Counted from the stretch's first letter, positions 11,361 to 22,740 are shown. The stretch is DNA of 64,000 bases from Pezicula radicicola (GCA_003008705.1 PDUO01000100.1:47952-111951), one strand, 5' to 3'. Notes: generated from the letters alone by a model not told the origin. Translations and numbers: made by a program.

Positions 11361-12362
11361 ATGGCGCCAGACATCGCAATCCCATCCCTCAATCCGAAAA
11401 AGAAGAGGCATTGCAGCAGTATCAGTTATTTGCTTCTCAGCCTTCGCCTTCTTCTCGTCCTTCACTTCCCCCTTCGCTCCTACTCCCGCCGTCATCCTCA
11501 CTCCGGCCTACTCGTCAGAGTGCTCCTCACCCTGAATCAAGAGGAAAGGGTAAATTTACGACTCTTCGCAGGGCCGTATTGCTGAAAGATACACATAACA
11601 ATGGTTCAACTACCACCCTCCCGCCATTTTTATACGTCGAGTCTCAAGTTCAGGTACTAGGAATTATTGGTTATGGGGATCATGCCATTTTGTTTTGTAT
11701 CGCCGCCGGCGATCGTACCTTTGCCTTGAGAGTAGTAAGCAAGCTTCCCTTGCCCACCGCTCGAGTGAACCTGAAAATACTGGCTGCGATGCTTACTATT
11801 GCAGCACAAGTATGAGCTAAGCGATATATCCTCCTCCGGTTACCCACAACCAAACTGATATCTTGATCGCGAGTCGACTGCCTACGCAAGATTGGTACAT
11901 CTCCGACACTCATCCTAACCTTCAGTGGTCCCGAGATGCTTCGGATATCTTGACTTGATACAACCAATACAGGACCCGTCTAATGGCAGGAAACCGAGGC
12001 ATCTTTTTCAATCAAGAGCATACCGGCCAGGAGTATACTTGGACTTTTTGAGGTTTTCGGCTTTACATGGGGAATGTACTCCGCTTGAGGAGGTAGATGA
12101 AGGTTTACGATGGAGAGACTATTTTAGGGACAAGTCGTCTAGGTGTATACTACGTAGTCTGGTTCTAGAGGAAGTCGGTACTCAGGTTATAACGGATACA
12201 GATCTTATTAGGGGAAAGAGTAAAAGCCTTGCTACCTCGGGGGTAGAAGGTCTCTCTCAAGTATACCGAGCTAGTATCTTATATGAAGATATGAAAAATA
12301 TTGATACGCTCGTTGCTGATCTAGATGAGCGGATCATTTGGATTAACTTTTGTATGGCTTAA
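11361..12362 (+). pseudogene. fungal protein-kinase-like gene, decayed
   Basis: An ATG at 11361 in good context starts a short basic peptide, after which the coherent reading moves to another frame. That frame shows a Ser/Pro-rich linker and a kinase-like N-lobe at about 11640-11750 (GIIGYGDHAILF, DRTFALRVV). After a gap, 11870-11945 gives ESTAYARL and VPRCFGYLDL, which resemble a conserved block in fungal single-domain kinases. A catalytic-loop remnant follows at 12250-12360 (ILYEDMKNIDTLV, IIWINFCMA). The key residues are altered: the loop Asn is Asp and the DFx Asp is Asn. A TAA interrupts the frame near 11910. It is probably a dead copy of a kinase of unknown target. The catalytic-loop match is good; the exon structure is not resolved. 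Confidence 0.55.
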
Positions 12363-13028
12363 ACCTGTTTAGATGTAGACTAGCGGACCTTTGACAGAAA
12401 GTACATAAATGAAAGATCGCGGTGGAAGGCCTACTTTATAAATTGCCTCTCGTCCTTGTACACTTCCTAACTAGTATAACGTACGTACAGTACAGTGATT
12501 GTATTGGGGAAAGTGAGCCGACGGGACCTGGCAGCATGTTTCCCAGATCCCGTGACCACACCATTTTATATAACTATGGCTAGGTCCAACCTTCCATTGT
12601 GAACTCCTCTTTTGGTTGATATCACTTTATATATCTTCAATGTTGCTCTCTTTTTGAATCAATCTTTCCCGCACAGACTTGTCTTAAACCGCCTCTTACG
12701 GTGAGAGCGTGGCGTGCAGTACTGATCTACGTACCGGGACAGCATTGAAAGGCGATTGGTGGTGAGTACATTTGCGGATGATGATGATCCTCATTAGGGA
12801 TGGGTGTAAGAGTTGGTTGGGCTGCCGACGACTAGTCGCTCGCTTAATTCTTAGTACAGTAGGATATTGTGTCGTCCCTGGATGTTTCTTCCTTCTACAC
12901 TACAACACCTTCTCCGAAAATTCGTCGAGATCAGCTTACATTTCATATCTTCCCTCTCTTCCCTACAAGACAGTATCTTGCGCCCGAATACACCACACAT
13001 GAGTCTGGTTCCGAGATCGATCGCAATC
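12363..13028. other. intergenic, no gene seen
   Basis: Short unconnected frames only. It may contain the 3' region of the kinase relic. Confidence 0.4.
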
Positions 13029-13193
13029 ATGTTCCGTCGCTCTCTACGCATACAGAACCGAACGTTACGCAGATTCGGAATCGCAAGGCTGCCCGCTGAA
13101 GTGCTGGCGCTGGTGATGATTCATCTGGATATACAAGAGCTCTGCATTCTCCGAAGGAAGCCATTACTGAAGCAGAGATCCTTCCGTTCTTGA
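13029..13193 (+). pseudogene. F-box-like N-terminal fragment
   Basis: A 54-codon frame contains LPAEVLALVMIHLDIQELC, which fits the first half of an F-box (LPxEvlxxIlxxLdxxdL). F-box proteins link substrates to SCF ubiquitin ligases. The frame ends soon after and no continuation is visible downstream, where the DNA becomes G-rich simple sequence. It is best read as a truncated fragment. The motif is short, so chance resemblance is possible. Confidence 0.4.
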
Positions 13194-14120
13194 CGCGTGG
13201 CTTGGCCCGGGTTTGGAAGGCTGGGGTTCCCATGTAGTGTTTTAGGAGGGTTACTTGCGGTGAGATTAGGTGGACGGGGGTCGAGGTTTTGGAGGTTGGG
13301 GTTTGGATAGGGATGGGTTGGGATATATTGGGTTTTATGTTGAGGTGGATGGGGTTGTGATTTACTGTGGGTGATTGTGGTGATGTTTGTAGTGGCGATT
13401 GGTGGTGGTGTAATTCCTGGAAGATACAACTCGCTAAAGATGTAACTGTAAAGAGCGATGTGAAGGAGTCGTGTTATCGAAGCCCAGGAAGTTCCAAGAG
13501 GGGGTGAAAAAGAAAAAGAAAAAGGAAAAAAAAACCCCCCCCAATTGAGCTGAGATGTGAGGGAGTATTTGTATTGTCGAAGTCTAGGAAATTCCAAGAG
13601 AGAAGGTCCGTTTTAAGAAATAAATAATCGAATGAATTGATCAAGGAAGATTAATGTAATAATGTTAGAGTGCAAAGAAAAGGATATTCAAATGAGGATA
13701 TCCTATATATACTACTATTAATAGTGGGATAATGGTCGGTAATAGTAACGGATGTATCTTGTTCAATCCGCAAGAATATGGGCTTGGTTCGAAGTAATAA
13801 TTATGATAATGTCTGAAGTATAATATAACCTATCCCTATATATAATTTTGTGTTTTTGTTTTAGGAATTATATTTGGTAGCAGAAACAGATATGTACATT
13901 TTTGGTATATACAGTACAGTAAAGGACGTATATAATGTAACGAGTGACTTGATTTACGTATTTTTTCAGTAGTATAAGTATTAGTTAGAAATGTACACTT
14001 CAGAGAAGAGAGTATGTGTGACTGAATGTATAGCTGCCAGGGATGAGGGTTGAGGGTTGAGGTTGCCCCACGCCACGCCCACGCGTCTAGAACTGCACAA
14101 ACCGCCGCATATGGAGAACT
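13194..14120. other. GT-rich then AT-rich spacer
   Basis: 13200-13600 is skewed (G/T-rich on plus) and has an A/G run followed by C8 near 13540. 13620-14060 is AT-rich. No coding frame is supported. Confidence 0.4.
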
Positions 14121-14565
14121 TTGGAACATTGGAACATTGAATTGACCGGGTCCATCATCTACTGCATCCTTGCACAAGTTTCTAGGTTCATCTTCTCGGC
14201 TCTTGATCAGCTCCTCCCCTTAATTATTATTGTCGGTACAATCGCTCTTCTAGTTACACTCCCCTTCCTAGTCCTCTTCGACTTCTCTCTATTCTATCTA
14301 GTCTCAGTTAAGGTCCCCTTCGTCACGCATGGTACTTATGTTACGGCGTCAGCCCTCTGCATACAGTCGTCGGTCTTCTACTACGGATTCCTAATAGTAT
14401 AGCATCTGCAATGCCTACACAATTGTCAATAGTAGTGCATCATTCCCTTCCGATCCTGTGTTGCCGCTGTCAACAAAACTCACCGTTCTTACAATAGATA
14501 AACTCCTCGCTTATCTCGACGGAGTAACTACAAGCACCACCTGGGCGCAAACAATATGTACTCGA
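14121..14565 (+). pseudogene. membrane-protein-like reading frame
   Basis: The first 94 codons (14121-14402) are strongly hydrophobic with at least two probable membrane spans (LLPLIIIVGTIALLVTLPFL and a following segment). A second coherent piece in another frame follows at about 14402-14565 (AYTIVNSSASFPSDPVLPL, LTIDKLLAYLDGV). It is either a separate exon or a frameshifted continuation. I recognise no family. It could be a small transmembrane gene or a relic. Confidence 0.3.
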
Positions 14566-15459
14566 ATATAGATACAACCTTTGTTAATCACGCGATAAGT
14601 ACCGTCTACTCTATGGCAAATGGAAATACAATCTCGACGCCCCTAACACACTTATAAACACAATCCTAAAGTCTCGAACTAGCTACCAACTACTACCCGT
14701 CAACTATTAACAAGATAAAACGAATTATTTGCTAGGCCCAAATTCCTAAGGAATCTAGGTCTTACCACCTTGTAATGAATAGATTGCAAAGACTTTAAAG
14801 AACGCTTTATTGTTTGAAAGTTAGTGTAGACCCAAGTTTTACGGCTACTCTCAAATAGTAGCTGAAATTTATTTCATCAATCTCGCTCTTGCAGGAGTTG
14901 AAAGACTTCTCGATTTCTACTTTCGATCACTACAGCACGATTCTCTGGGAACAGTAGAGAGTCAGCTTAGCAGGCTACTAAGAGTATTACAGAACTATCT
15001 ACATGTCGATTTGAAGGGTTTGCAGTAAGGGATGTTCCTATTACCACTAGCTAAATTAGGTTTGGTTATTATATAAATTCAAAGTAGGGTCGGTAGTAAT
15101 ACCTTGCGACTACATCACAGCCAGGGCTGAGAGGCCTACTTCGTCTAATTAGCTATTAAGTATTGATGCTCAAACAACGCATCGCACGTTTACCAACAAT
15201 GTACTATTCCACACAATGATTCAAAATTTCCCATCATATATACTATTTCAGCAACCAGTCGTCGGGAGCCTCAAAACTGCCCCGAGGTGAAGTGGGAGGT
15301 TTCATAGCTTGATGAGGCTTCCCAAAGCATTTCCTGCGCAGATTAAGTGTTTCTGACGTTTTCTGCGCTCTACCTCCTTCAATCATAACCTTCTCACGCT
15401 GCAACCGCTCGCTGTACCCATTTGCTTACAATCTTTAGCCAATCATCCATAAGTCTAGA

Positions 15460-15884
15460 AGATCCCAACTTACACCTTCCAGAATTCCGTGAGTACCCGA
15501 TACTCTCTACTTTTTCTATGAGAACAACCACTGACTTCAAGACACAATAGACCAGGGCCCTGCATCGACTTCAAACGCGGCCGTTGCCGCCGTGGCATCT
15601 ACTATCGATTCAGCCATAAGACAGTAACGAGCACCGCAAGCTCATCAAGCACCACAAGCCCACAGCCTCGCGAGGAGACTGAAACCGAAGCAATCTGTCG
15701 AAAATGGATATACATGGTTCCCAGACCTAACACAAATTCCTCACGATTCGAAGCTGCTGTGGACGCAAAAAAGTTCTTCCAGGTGGGCTGGAATCTCATT
15801 GAGAGCGAGGATACAGGAACACGCCAGTCCATCATTTCAAAGGGAAAGGCGGCGCAAGGGGGAGGGGGGGGGTGGCAAAGATAA
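15460..15884 (+). pseudogene. CCCH-type zinc-finger protein fragment
   Basis: After a likely 62-nt intron (GTGAGT..AATAG, 15489-15550), the exon reads PCIDFKRGRCRRGIYYRFSH. That is a C-x7-C-x5-C-x3-H finger in which the third Cys is Tyr (TGT/TGC to TAT would be a single G-to-A change). A Ser/Thr linker follows, then ICRKWIYMVPRPN and KKFFQVGWNLIES. The frame runs into a G-rich homopolymer (GGGGGAGGGGGGGGG, about 15859-15873) and ends. Such fingers bind RNA or nucleic acid; this one has lost a metal ligand. It is probably a degenerate duplicate of a longer gene. Confidence 0.55.
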
Positions 15885-16018
15885 AATAGGAGATCTTATA
15901 TAAATTTATACTTTATTCTTCGAATTCTTACTCTACGCACAAATGGGATAAGTGTGAAAGAGACACTTACTCCTGCTGACCCTGAAGGCTATCGATCGTT
16001 ATTGTAACGAAAATTCCG

Positions 16019-16190
16019 ATAACGAGGACTAAGACTCGGACGACTCCTCCAGCGAAGATGAAGATAGTGTCAAAAAGAGCGGTGCAAATCTATTCATGCG
16101 CGATGCGGATCCAAGCACCTTCCGCATCAAAGTAGACAAATCCTGTTCCTCGAGGGCCATTAGTAGCTCGATCTATCACTACACGTAGAG
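16019..16190 (+). pseudogene. acidic coding relic, unknown
   Basis: A coherent acidic reading (DSDDSSSEDEDSVKKSG, then MRDADPSTFRIKVDKS) is interrupted by TAA at its start and TAG at its end. No family is recognised. Confidence 0.25.
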
Positions 16191-16313
16191 AAGCATGAAA
16201 TTAAAGATAATGTACCTACCTACTCCGTTGGCGCAACAGCACCGCCCATTGCTCTGCTGCAGGTCTGACAAGCCATGGCAATGTGGATGGATATCCCAAT
16301 GGCCTATTGATGA

Positions 16314-16625
16314 TCAATTCTCAAGGGCACGATAAAGGCCTACGAAGTTCAAGTCAGTTCGCCATTCATGAATAGGCGTAAATCTTTGTCTACCTGTTGC
16401 TAAAGTCTGCCTACTCTGCTTATTACAAGCGTTTTTATCCAATAAGCCCTTAAACTCCTTAGCATGCCCATTGAGCTGTACAAGAAGCCGCTTAAGATTC
16501 AATAGACGTAACTCTAACACTGTATCAAGATCTATGTACAGGAGCTTAAGCCCTTCGAAGCTATTTAGCTCAGACATTGCTGCCTTCCAAAATGCCCCGC
16601 GGAGCAAGAAGTTGTGCGTAATCAC
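16314..16625 (-). CDS. short unassigned reading frame
   Basis: A 103-codon Leu-rich frame (LKLLYIDLDTVLELRLLNL) without a recognisable domain. It may be a helical fragment of a decayed gene. No supporting context is visible. Confidence 0.2.
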   Translation of the reverse strand: MITHNFLLRGAFWKAAMSELNSFEGLKLLYIDLDTVLELRLLNLKRLLVQLNGHAKEFKGLLDKNACNKQSRQTLATGRQRFTPIHEWRTDLNFVGLYRALEN

Positions 16626-17130
16626 TTGGAGACACTTGGAGACGATGATGGAAGTTCCCCTGATTGATACACCTCTCTATATTCGTCCGGCAGCAATTCG
16701 TGGGTTAAGTAGTTTAGGTTCTTTGGTTCATTCACTCGGCAGCGGCCTATATACAATAAACCTGGCGTAGTTGCTCATCAGCCTTGTACGTCGAAATTGG
16801 GCGAAGCCGTGCGCGCTTCCCACTATATTTCTAATTAAGAATGGCAACAAGCATCACATCTATCTAATAAACCCGACTTGGGTTTCAAATCTTTATGGAT
16901 GATATGAGTTAATAATGGTTGCATCACTTTTGGAATATCGTGTTGGCTCTCAACCACAAGTAATCTATTTAGAGCCTATAGCTTTTTCGAAGGATTATTT
17001 AGAACTTATAGCTTTCTAAGAGGACTATTTAAAAGAACTAGTAATATAGGGCTGCGTCAAGGTTGTAAGAATACCCAGGTTACCGGCATTCGAGACAGTA
17101 GAAGCCAACTCGACATAGCCGACCCACTAC

Positions 17131-17300
17131 TGCATTCCGCCTTGGACAAAGGGGCTAATCCTGTGCCCTATAAAGATTTGACGCCGGAGAATTTGGCTGA
17201 AGGTATCAAATACTGTTTGATCGAAGAGACACGAGAAGCAGCTGAGAAAATTGTACTTATAAAAAGTTTGATCGTTGCCGACGGCTCTAGGGTTTCCATA
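17131..17300 (+). pseudogene. UDP-glucosyltransferase C-terminal fragment
   Basis: One frame reads ALDKGANPVPYKDLTPENLA and EGIKYCLIEETREAAEKI. This matches the C-terminal segment of fungal sterol/lipid UDP-glucosyltransferases (PxPYKxLTxExLAEGIKxCL), which move glucose from UDP-glucose to an acceptor. Only about 50 codons survive, and the flanks carry stops in all frames. It is a truncated relic. The assignment rests on recognising this block. Confidence 0.6.
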
Positions 17301-17689
17301 GTAAATAGTACAACTATTTAGGTCAGCGTTGGAAAACTTAGGGTAGATAGTACACGAACCGGAGAATAGCAGCAGCTAGGCGCCTGAAATTAGCTGTCAG
17401 TTGTTTAGTTGGCACTCCCTGACCTCCCTCAAAGGCGGAGACCTCTCTGACATCTTTCGAAAGATAGGCTTTATATGAATAAAATGCTAACCATTATTAG
17501 CAAGAAGCAAGAACGAAGAGAAGAAAAGAGCAAAGCAGAACAGCGCTAAACCAAGAAGTTCACAACTACAACAACTCTAAAGCCAGCACAAACCCAGAAA
17601 CCTGCCAACAATAATCAACAAGACTTGCCGCCAAATAAGTACAATAAAAACTGAGTCCGTAAATGCTGAGCCCTGAAGTCAACACCAGG

Positions 17690-17896
17690 TCAAGAACTAT
17701 ACCCAGCCGCCTTTGTTCCTAACGTAACGAACCTAGCCAATTTCAGAGCAAAGTGGGAAGTCTCCAATCTTTCCCGGATCTGTTCGAGTAAATCGTTCTG
17801 GCCAATGAATTGATTGCGTCTCTCAAGGCTCGTCGTGGAGATCCCATTACACAACGATACAACGGAGCTTGACTTCTCAAGAAGCTCGTAGTCCAT
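17690..17896 (-). pseudogene. possible NTPase (STAND/NB-ARC-like) entry fragment
   Basis: The frame contains RRNQFIGQNDLLEQIRERL, resembling the FxGRxxxLxxIxxxL motif that precedes the P-loop in NLR-like NTPases. The following residues have no intact P-loop, and the frame ends. The similarity is weak. Confidence 0.22.
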
Positions 17897-18214
17897 GGTG
17901 TTAGAGCTGCTGGGAGTCGCTTCACCACCTTCCTCAGATGACTCGTCCTCTGCGGGTGCTTTGCCAAGGAGTCGGCCATTGAAGTCTCGAAAAACGGCTA
18001 TTGAGCTTACTGAGCTTGTTCGCTTCTTTGTCTTAATATTACTTCAATTATACCTATTTCTTGATCCGCTCTGGGTATTGTAACATAATATTAAGACCAA
18101 TTCAAACCTTCTTTCCCTACGTAGGATACCCTTTTAAAAGACTACGAGAAAACAACGATATCGAAAGACGCAAACGCACACGCGAGACAAAGCAAACGGC
18201 AAACAGTCAACGCA

Positions 18215-19757
18215 ATGGCCAGAGATGATGATGATCGCCGCCGAGTCCGACTCGCAGAGGATGGGACCCAGCGCGCTAAGAGAGAGAATAGAAGAGCAAC
18301 GTTGTTATGGGACAATGAGTATGCACTATTCAGCACTGTTGTCGAAAACCCAGTTAGACAGAGAACTGAGCAAGGCGTTACCCCCGGCACCAAATATCAA
18401 GCTGATATTTCTGCAATCCACGAGCGGGTAGTACCTTGCTATGAAGGGAAGCCTGAGATGATCAGCGTGTACGACAAGTTGCTCGCCGTAAACAACTTCG
18501 AGGATATAGGTGAATGGACTGAAGAAGACAAACTAGCAGCCTTCAAAGTTATGAAGGAAGTTCTACAAGTCTATCCAGAGACTGTAGAAGTGTGCAACGG
18601 CCGCGCCAGGGCGCCTCCGTCTTTAACGTCTTATTCCGGAGCGCTGTCGGCTACAAAGTTGTCATCGAAGAAATCGACCTTATCCTTGCGAGCCTCGAAA
18701 CCAAACGCAATGAGGCAGAGCATGAGAAGGAACAACGTCAAGAGGTTCAGAGAAAGCTACGTGTTGCAGAACAGCAGCTCATGTTGTTGAATAATCGGGG
18801 TGGACCACCGAGGGAATCTCGTGAGAATACGCCGGCAACTGTCAACTCCAACGTCACCGCAGGTGGCTCCTCCCGTACCGCAAAGCTGCCGGATCCTCAG
18901 ATTCTAACGGACGGCAAAGACCCTTTCATTGACGATTGGATCAATGATATACGCGGTAAGCTCGAAGCCAATCATGATTAGTTCCCGAGTGAGGCCTCTC
19001 GCATTATCTATGTATCCACTCGAGTTGGTGGTGACGCCAAAGGCTTCATCCGTACTCGGCTTTGATCCGACTATGCCACCAAGTTCGCAACAGCAGAAGA
19101 AATCTTCAATACCCTTGAGAAAGCTCTGGGTAAGCCTGCCGAGGCACGCAAACAAGAAGCTAGAGACCCTATCGCAAGATCCATCAGCGCAACAAAGAGT
19201 TCAATGCTTTCTGGACCCAGTTCCATCGTATCGCTGTCAACCTAGGAAAGGATGATGGCACTGTGCTAGAGGATCTGCGCAACAAGATTAGCGTTGAGCT
19301 AAAAGAGCAGCTCATCTCCAACCACTCTTCGACCCTCTTCGAGCAACGTCTTAAAGGTATCAACGATGAGAAGCGCCGAGTTCAAGGCGTTGTGAATGCT
19401 CGCCGTAGCAACAACAACAGTTCCAACCTAGGTAACCCATATTGCGCTAGTGACAATCGTTCTCCTCGACCCTCTTCGACACCACCATCGAGTAATGCCG
19501 GGGGAGCAGAGCAACGAAGAGAGACCCCGGAGGAATATCGCAAGCGCCACGAAGCTAATGCCCAACGTCCCTGTTACAACTGCGGTAAGAAAGGTCGTAT
19601 CTCCAAGGACTGCCGCAAGCCTCGCAAGCAGTATATAGAGTTACCAACAGTGGTGGAGTGGCACGTGTCCAAGAGATTTCGACGGAGAATGAGGGATCCG
19701 AAAGCCAAGGGGATATGGGAAACGAGTAGCCTCGTGCGAAGCCGCGCAACGAGGTAA
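18215..19757 (+). pseudogene. gag region with zinc knuckle, frameshifted
   Basis: Three overlapping frames carry the gag reading. 18215-18600 is the N-terminal part. The 18592-18981 frame contains the capsid signature LPDPQILTDGKDPFIDDW and GKLEANHD. After stops, a third frame from about 19263 ends in a zinc-knuckle-like CYNCGKKGRISKDC. In a normal CCHC knuckle the fourth spacing position is His; here it is Arg, so a ligand is lost. Gag packages the element RNA in a virus-like particle. At least two frameshifts make it inactive. Confidence 0.8.
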
Positions 19758-19799
19758 AGACCAATGTTTAGAAGAAATTTGTTATATTGGGAATACAAT

Positions 19800-20550
19800 G
19801 TCGACACTTAGCAATATGCCACCGCTAGCAGCTATTTGCACGATAGGAAAATTGAAACCATATAACTATTCTTTTGTACCTGATACTGGTGCGCAAGGAG
19901 GGAATTTTGTGAAACCAGAAACCGCCGAATTGATCTGCGGACGTGAGAATATAATTTAACACCAGTTGAACTTGCCAAGCCACGGCCCGTCAAAGGATAT
20001 GATGGCCGACTGGCACGTCAACCTATTACCCACGCTATCTACGTCAATATGACAGTTAAATATCACTCCCAAGAATTGTACGAACTCTTGACCACGCCAC
20101 TAGGTAGTCGTGATATCATCATGGGGAGCACATGGATGACGGTCCATGGGCTTGTGATCGATATGGCCACTACTTCCATAGGGATCATTGTCAGTATACT
20201 GGTGCCTCAAGGATTCGTAGCGTTAAGAGAGTTACTTTGGACCCTAGAGTAAAGACGATAATCTTCGAAGATCCAGAAGAAAAGACTTATGCTTCTGATT
20301 TGTCTTCGGATTCGGAGACAGAGCAAGAAACAATGGCTAGCGTCAAGAAGATAAATAGGAAGAGCAACCACAAGAAAAAGAAGAAGACTGTGAGCTCTGA
20401 ATCAGAGCTGCCGCCCGAGCTGGACTTTACACCGATCGAAGGCCCAGAGATTGCAATGATTGGGGCTGCCCCATTCAACTCATTGTCCAAGAGAAGAGAC
20501 TGCGAGATATTCGCTATTTTGATGAAGAAGATCGAGGAGTAGATAGCCAA
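19800..20550 (+). pseudogene. retroelement aspartic protease and linker
   Basis: A short coherent frame includes FVPDTGAQGGNFV at about 19873-19911, which matches the DTGA active-site motif of retroelement aspartic proteases. It is followed after frameshifts by the acidic/basic linker at 20132-20542. It would process the Gag-Pol polyprotein; here it is broken by stops. Confidence 0.6.
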
Positions 20551-20559
20551 GAACCCAGC

Positions 20560-21450
20560 CTATGAACCAGCGCCGGAAGAGGAGTTACCACTCGAGATTT
20601 GTGATCTAGCCTCTGCTTTCTCAAAGCAATTAGCTGACAGGCTTGCGCCTTTGAGGAAGGGAGTTGACTTGAAAATAGACTTTATCGAGGGAAAAAGAGA
20701 AGAAGATATCGGTTTCGCACCACTGCGCCGAATGTCACACAAAGAGCTAGAGCTAGCTCAAGCCTATTGCAAGGAGCATCTCGATCAGCAGTTCATCGAC
20801 GTCAGCAGTGCAGCCTATGGATCACCCATCCTCTTTGCCAGGAAACCCGGAGGAGGCTTGCGTTTCTGTGTTGATTATCGGAAGCTAAATAGCATTACCA
20901 ACAAGGATAGGTATCCACTGCCGTTATTGGATGAGGTACTCACCATGGTGTCAGGAGCTAAAATCATGTCTAAAATCGACATCCGACATGCCTTCAACAA
21001 CGTTCGAATAGCTGAAGAAGATGTAGATAAAACAACGTTTCAGACGCCCTTCGGATCTTTCAAGTACAAGGTCATGCCCTTCAGATTGTCTAATGGTCCG
21101 TCGAATTGGTAGCGATATATCAACAAGGTTTTATGGGAGTGCCTCCATAAGTTTGTTGTAGTATACATGGACGATATCCTCATCTATTCGAAGAACCGAA
21201 AGGAGCACGCCCAGCACCTCCGCCAGGTATTGCAGTGTTTGATGGACGCAGGCCTGCAAGCTGATATCAAGAAGTGCGAATTCTTTGTAACAGAGACAAA
21301 GTTCCCAGGGATGATTGTAGGCATTAATGGACTTCGAATGGATCCTGCGAAGATCGCGACTATCAACAACTGAGAGTCTCCAAATAACGTCACTGAGATG
21401 CTGAGGTTCACAGGGTTCTGCAACTTCTATCGACGGTTTATAAAAGGGTA
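20560..21450 (+). pseudogene. reverse transcriptase, two nonsense breaks
   Basis: 20651-21112 contains LRFCVDYRKLNSITNKDRYP and KIDIRHAFNNVRI, core RT blocks. A TAG follows SNW, where the family has Gln. The next segment has [15 protein letters not shown] (catalytic YxDD, about 21160-21200) and up to KIATINN, then TGA where Trp is usual. FTGFCNFYRRFIKGY follows in the same frame. The enzyme copies element RNA into DNA. Confidence 0.9.
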
Positions 21451-21489
21451 TACTTAAATCAGTCACTAGACTAACCAGGAAGGATATCA

Positions 21490-21960
21490 TCTGAGATTGG
21501 AATGACGACTGCAAGGCTACATTTAAACTAATCAAGGAGCGCGTGTATGAAGCACCGATCCTCCTCCACTTCAACAGGAATAAGGAAGCTTACTTGGAAG
21601 CTGATGCGTCGGATTATGTTACCGCAGGAGTGCTGCCGCAGATGGGAGACGATGGTCTGCTCCATCCCGTTGCCTTTTATTCGAAGAAGATGGACTCCGC
21701 GGAATGCAACTACGAGATCTACGACAAGGAACTGTTCGCAATCATTCGCTGTTTAGAAGAATGGAGACCTGAACTAGAGGACACGGATTTGCCTATTCAA
21801 GTGCTTACAGATTATAAGTCACTGGAGTACTTTATAACAACAAAGAAGCTGACGCGCCGACAAGCTCGCTAGACTGAAACCCTCTCGCGATATAACTTCA
21901 AGATAGTCTACCAACTATGGATGCTTAACGGCAAGGCAGATGCACTGACACGCCGACCGA
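21490..21960 (+). pseudogene. RNase H domain of the retroelement
   Basis: The frame reads [35 protein letters not shown] and [20 protein letters not shown], the standard Ty3/gypsy RNase H blocks including the DAS and TDYKSL acidic sites. A TAG near 21870 replaces the Trp that normally follows QAR. SRYNFKIVYQLWMLNGKADA then leads to the linker. Confidence 0.88.
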
Positions 21961-22473
21961 ATGACTTACCCGGTGATGATGACGAGCGACAGAAATATAT
22001 GAAGCAGACTATCCTCACCCCAGAAAGACTCGGCCCCGGTGTCGACCCAGCGCAAACTCCCACCAAGTCCACCTTCGTAGAGAAGTTGCCGTTGCCAAGT
22101 GCTGAGGGCGATCAACCTAGCAAAGAATCTGCGGAGCCAGCGCCAGTCGAAGAGCCAACACCAGAATCTGACCCTGAAGAAGAACCATTTAATGAGCAGA
22201 CGATGGCGGAGTATATTCGTGAAGGCCAACAAAACGATCGATTCACACAGAAGGCTACCGAATGTATACGTAGTGGAGATAGGCGTCGTCCATATATTGC
22301 GTTGTCGCAATGTGACATTATTGACGGACTTCTCTGCTACAACAAGAAGATATACGTGCCAGAGAGATGCCGCAGACGACTAGTCCAAGAGATCCATGAA
22401 TCGCTAGCTACTGGCCACCCAGGGGAGGGTAGGACATTGCGTTTCGTACAACGACAACATTACTGGCCTAAGA
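21960..22473 (+). pseudogene. integrase N-terminal zinc region, core deleted
   Basis: After a Pro/Glu-rich linker, the frame shows the RRLVQEIHESLATGHPGEGR and RQHYWP part of the integrase HHCC zinc domain. It then switches abruptly to unrelated sequence. The DDE catalytic core, chromodomain and 3' LTR are absent. Confidence 0.8.
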
Positions 22474-22740
22474 GGTCAGCTACCAATTCTTTGCGCAAGC
22501 ATTTACAATTTACGAAGAGGCTATCAGTGATTCGAGGGCGCAGTTCCAGGCTATTTATGTCGTTGCTGGAGCTTTACACGAAGCAAGGAATTTCAGAAAG
22601 GAAAACTACGATGCTCTGATCACGAAGTATACTCTCCACGGAAATAAATTGCCGCGAAAAAACCAGACTAATGCAGAGCTGTGTACCTGGCTAGTCATCT
22701 CTACACTTTGTAAGTATACCTCTTAAGACGTGGAACCCCG
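22474..22740 (+). pseudogene. VPS35: VPS35 (retromer) gene fragment
   Basis: The reading SYQFFAQAFTIYEEAISDSR, AQFQAIYVVAGALHEARNF, ENYDALITKYTLHG matches a strongly conserved block in the C-terminal half of Vps35, the cargo-recognition subunit of the endosomal retromer. The sequence then decays (RKNQTNAELCTWLVISTL where a conserved Gln-Cys-Arg-Ala-Val-Tyr block is expected). An apparent donor follows at about 22710. About 80 codons survive, directly abutting the gypsy element, so this is a captured or duplicated piece and not the working gene. Confidence 0.8.

Larger units (their letters stand above)
18215..22473 (+). mobile_element. degenerate Ty3/gypsy LTR retrotransposon, 3'-truncated
   Basis: The order gag, protease, reverse transcriptase, RNase H, integrase zinc region on one strand is that of Ty3/gypsy elements. 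Reading frames shift repeatedly and many stops are present. The integrase catalytic core is missing: the reading ends right after the integrase zinc-binding segment (HESLATGHP, QRQHYWP) and passes directly into VPS35-like sequence. I could not find a pair of LTRs by eye. Several stops sit where the family has Gln or Trp (TAG in place of Q before RYINKVL; TGA and TAG for W in the RNase H region), consistent with RIP-like C-to-T or G-to-A changes. Confidence 0.92.

Noticed and set aside
18142..18393. Minus-strand frame opposite the gag start
   Set aside because: Shadow of the retroelement gag.
18100..22600. LTR pair around the gypsy element
   Set aside because: No matching long direct repeats were found by eye on either side. 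The 3' half is missing, so an LTR may be absent.
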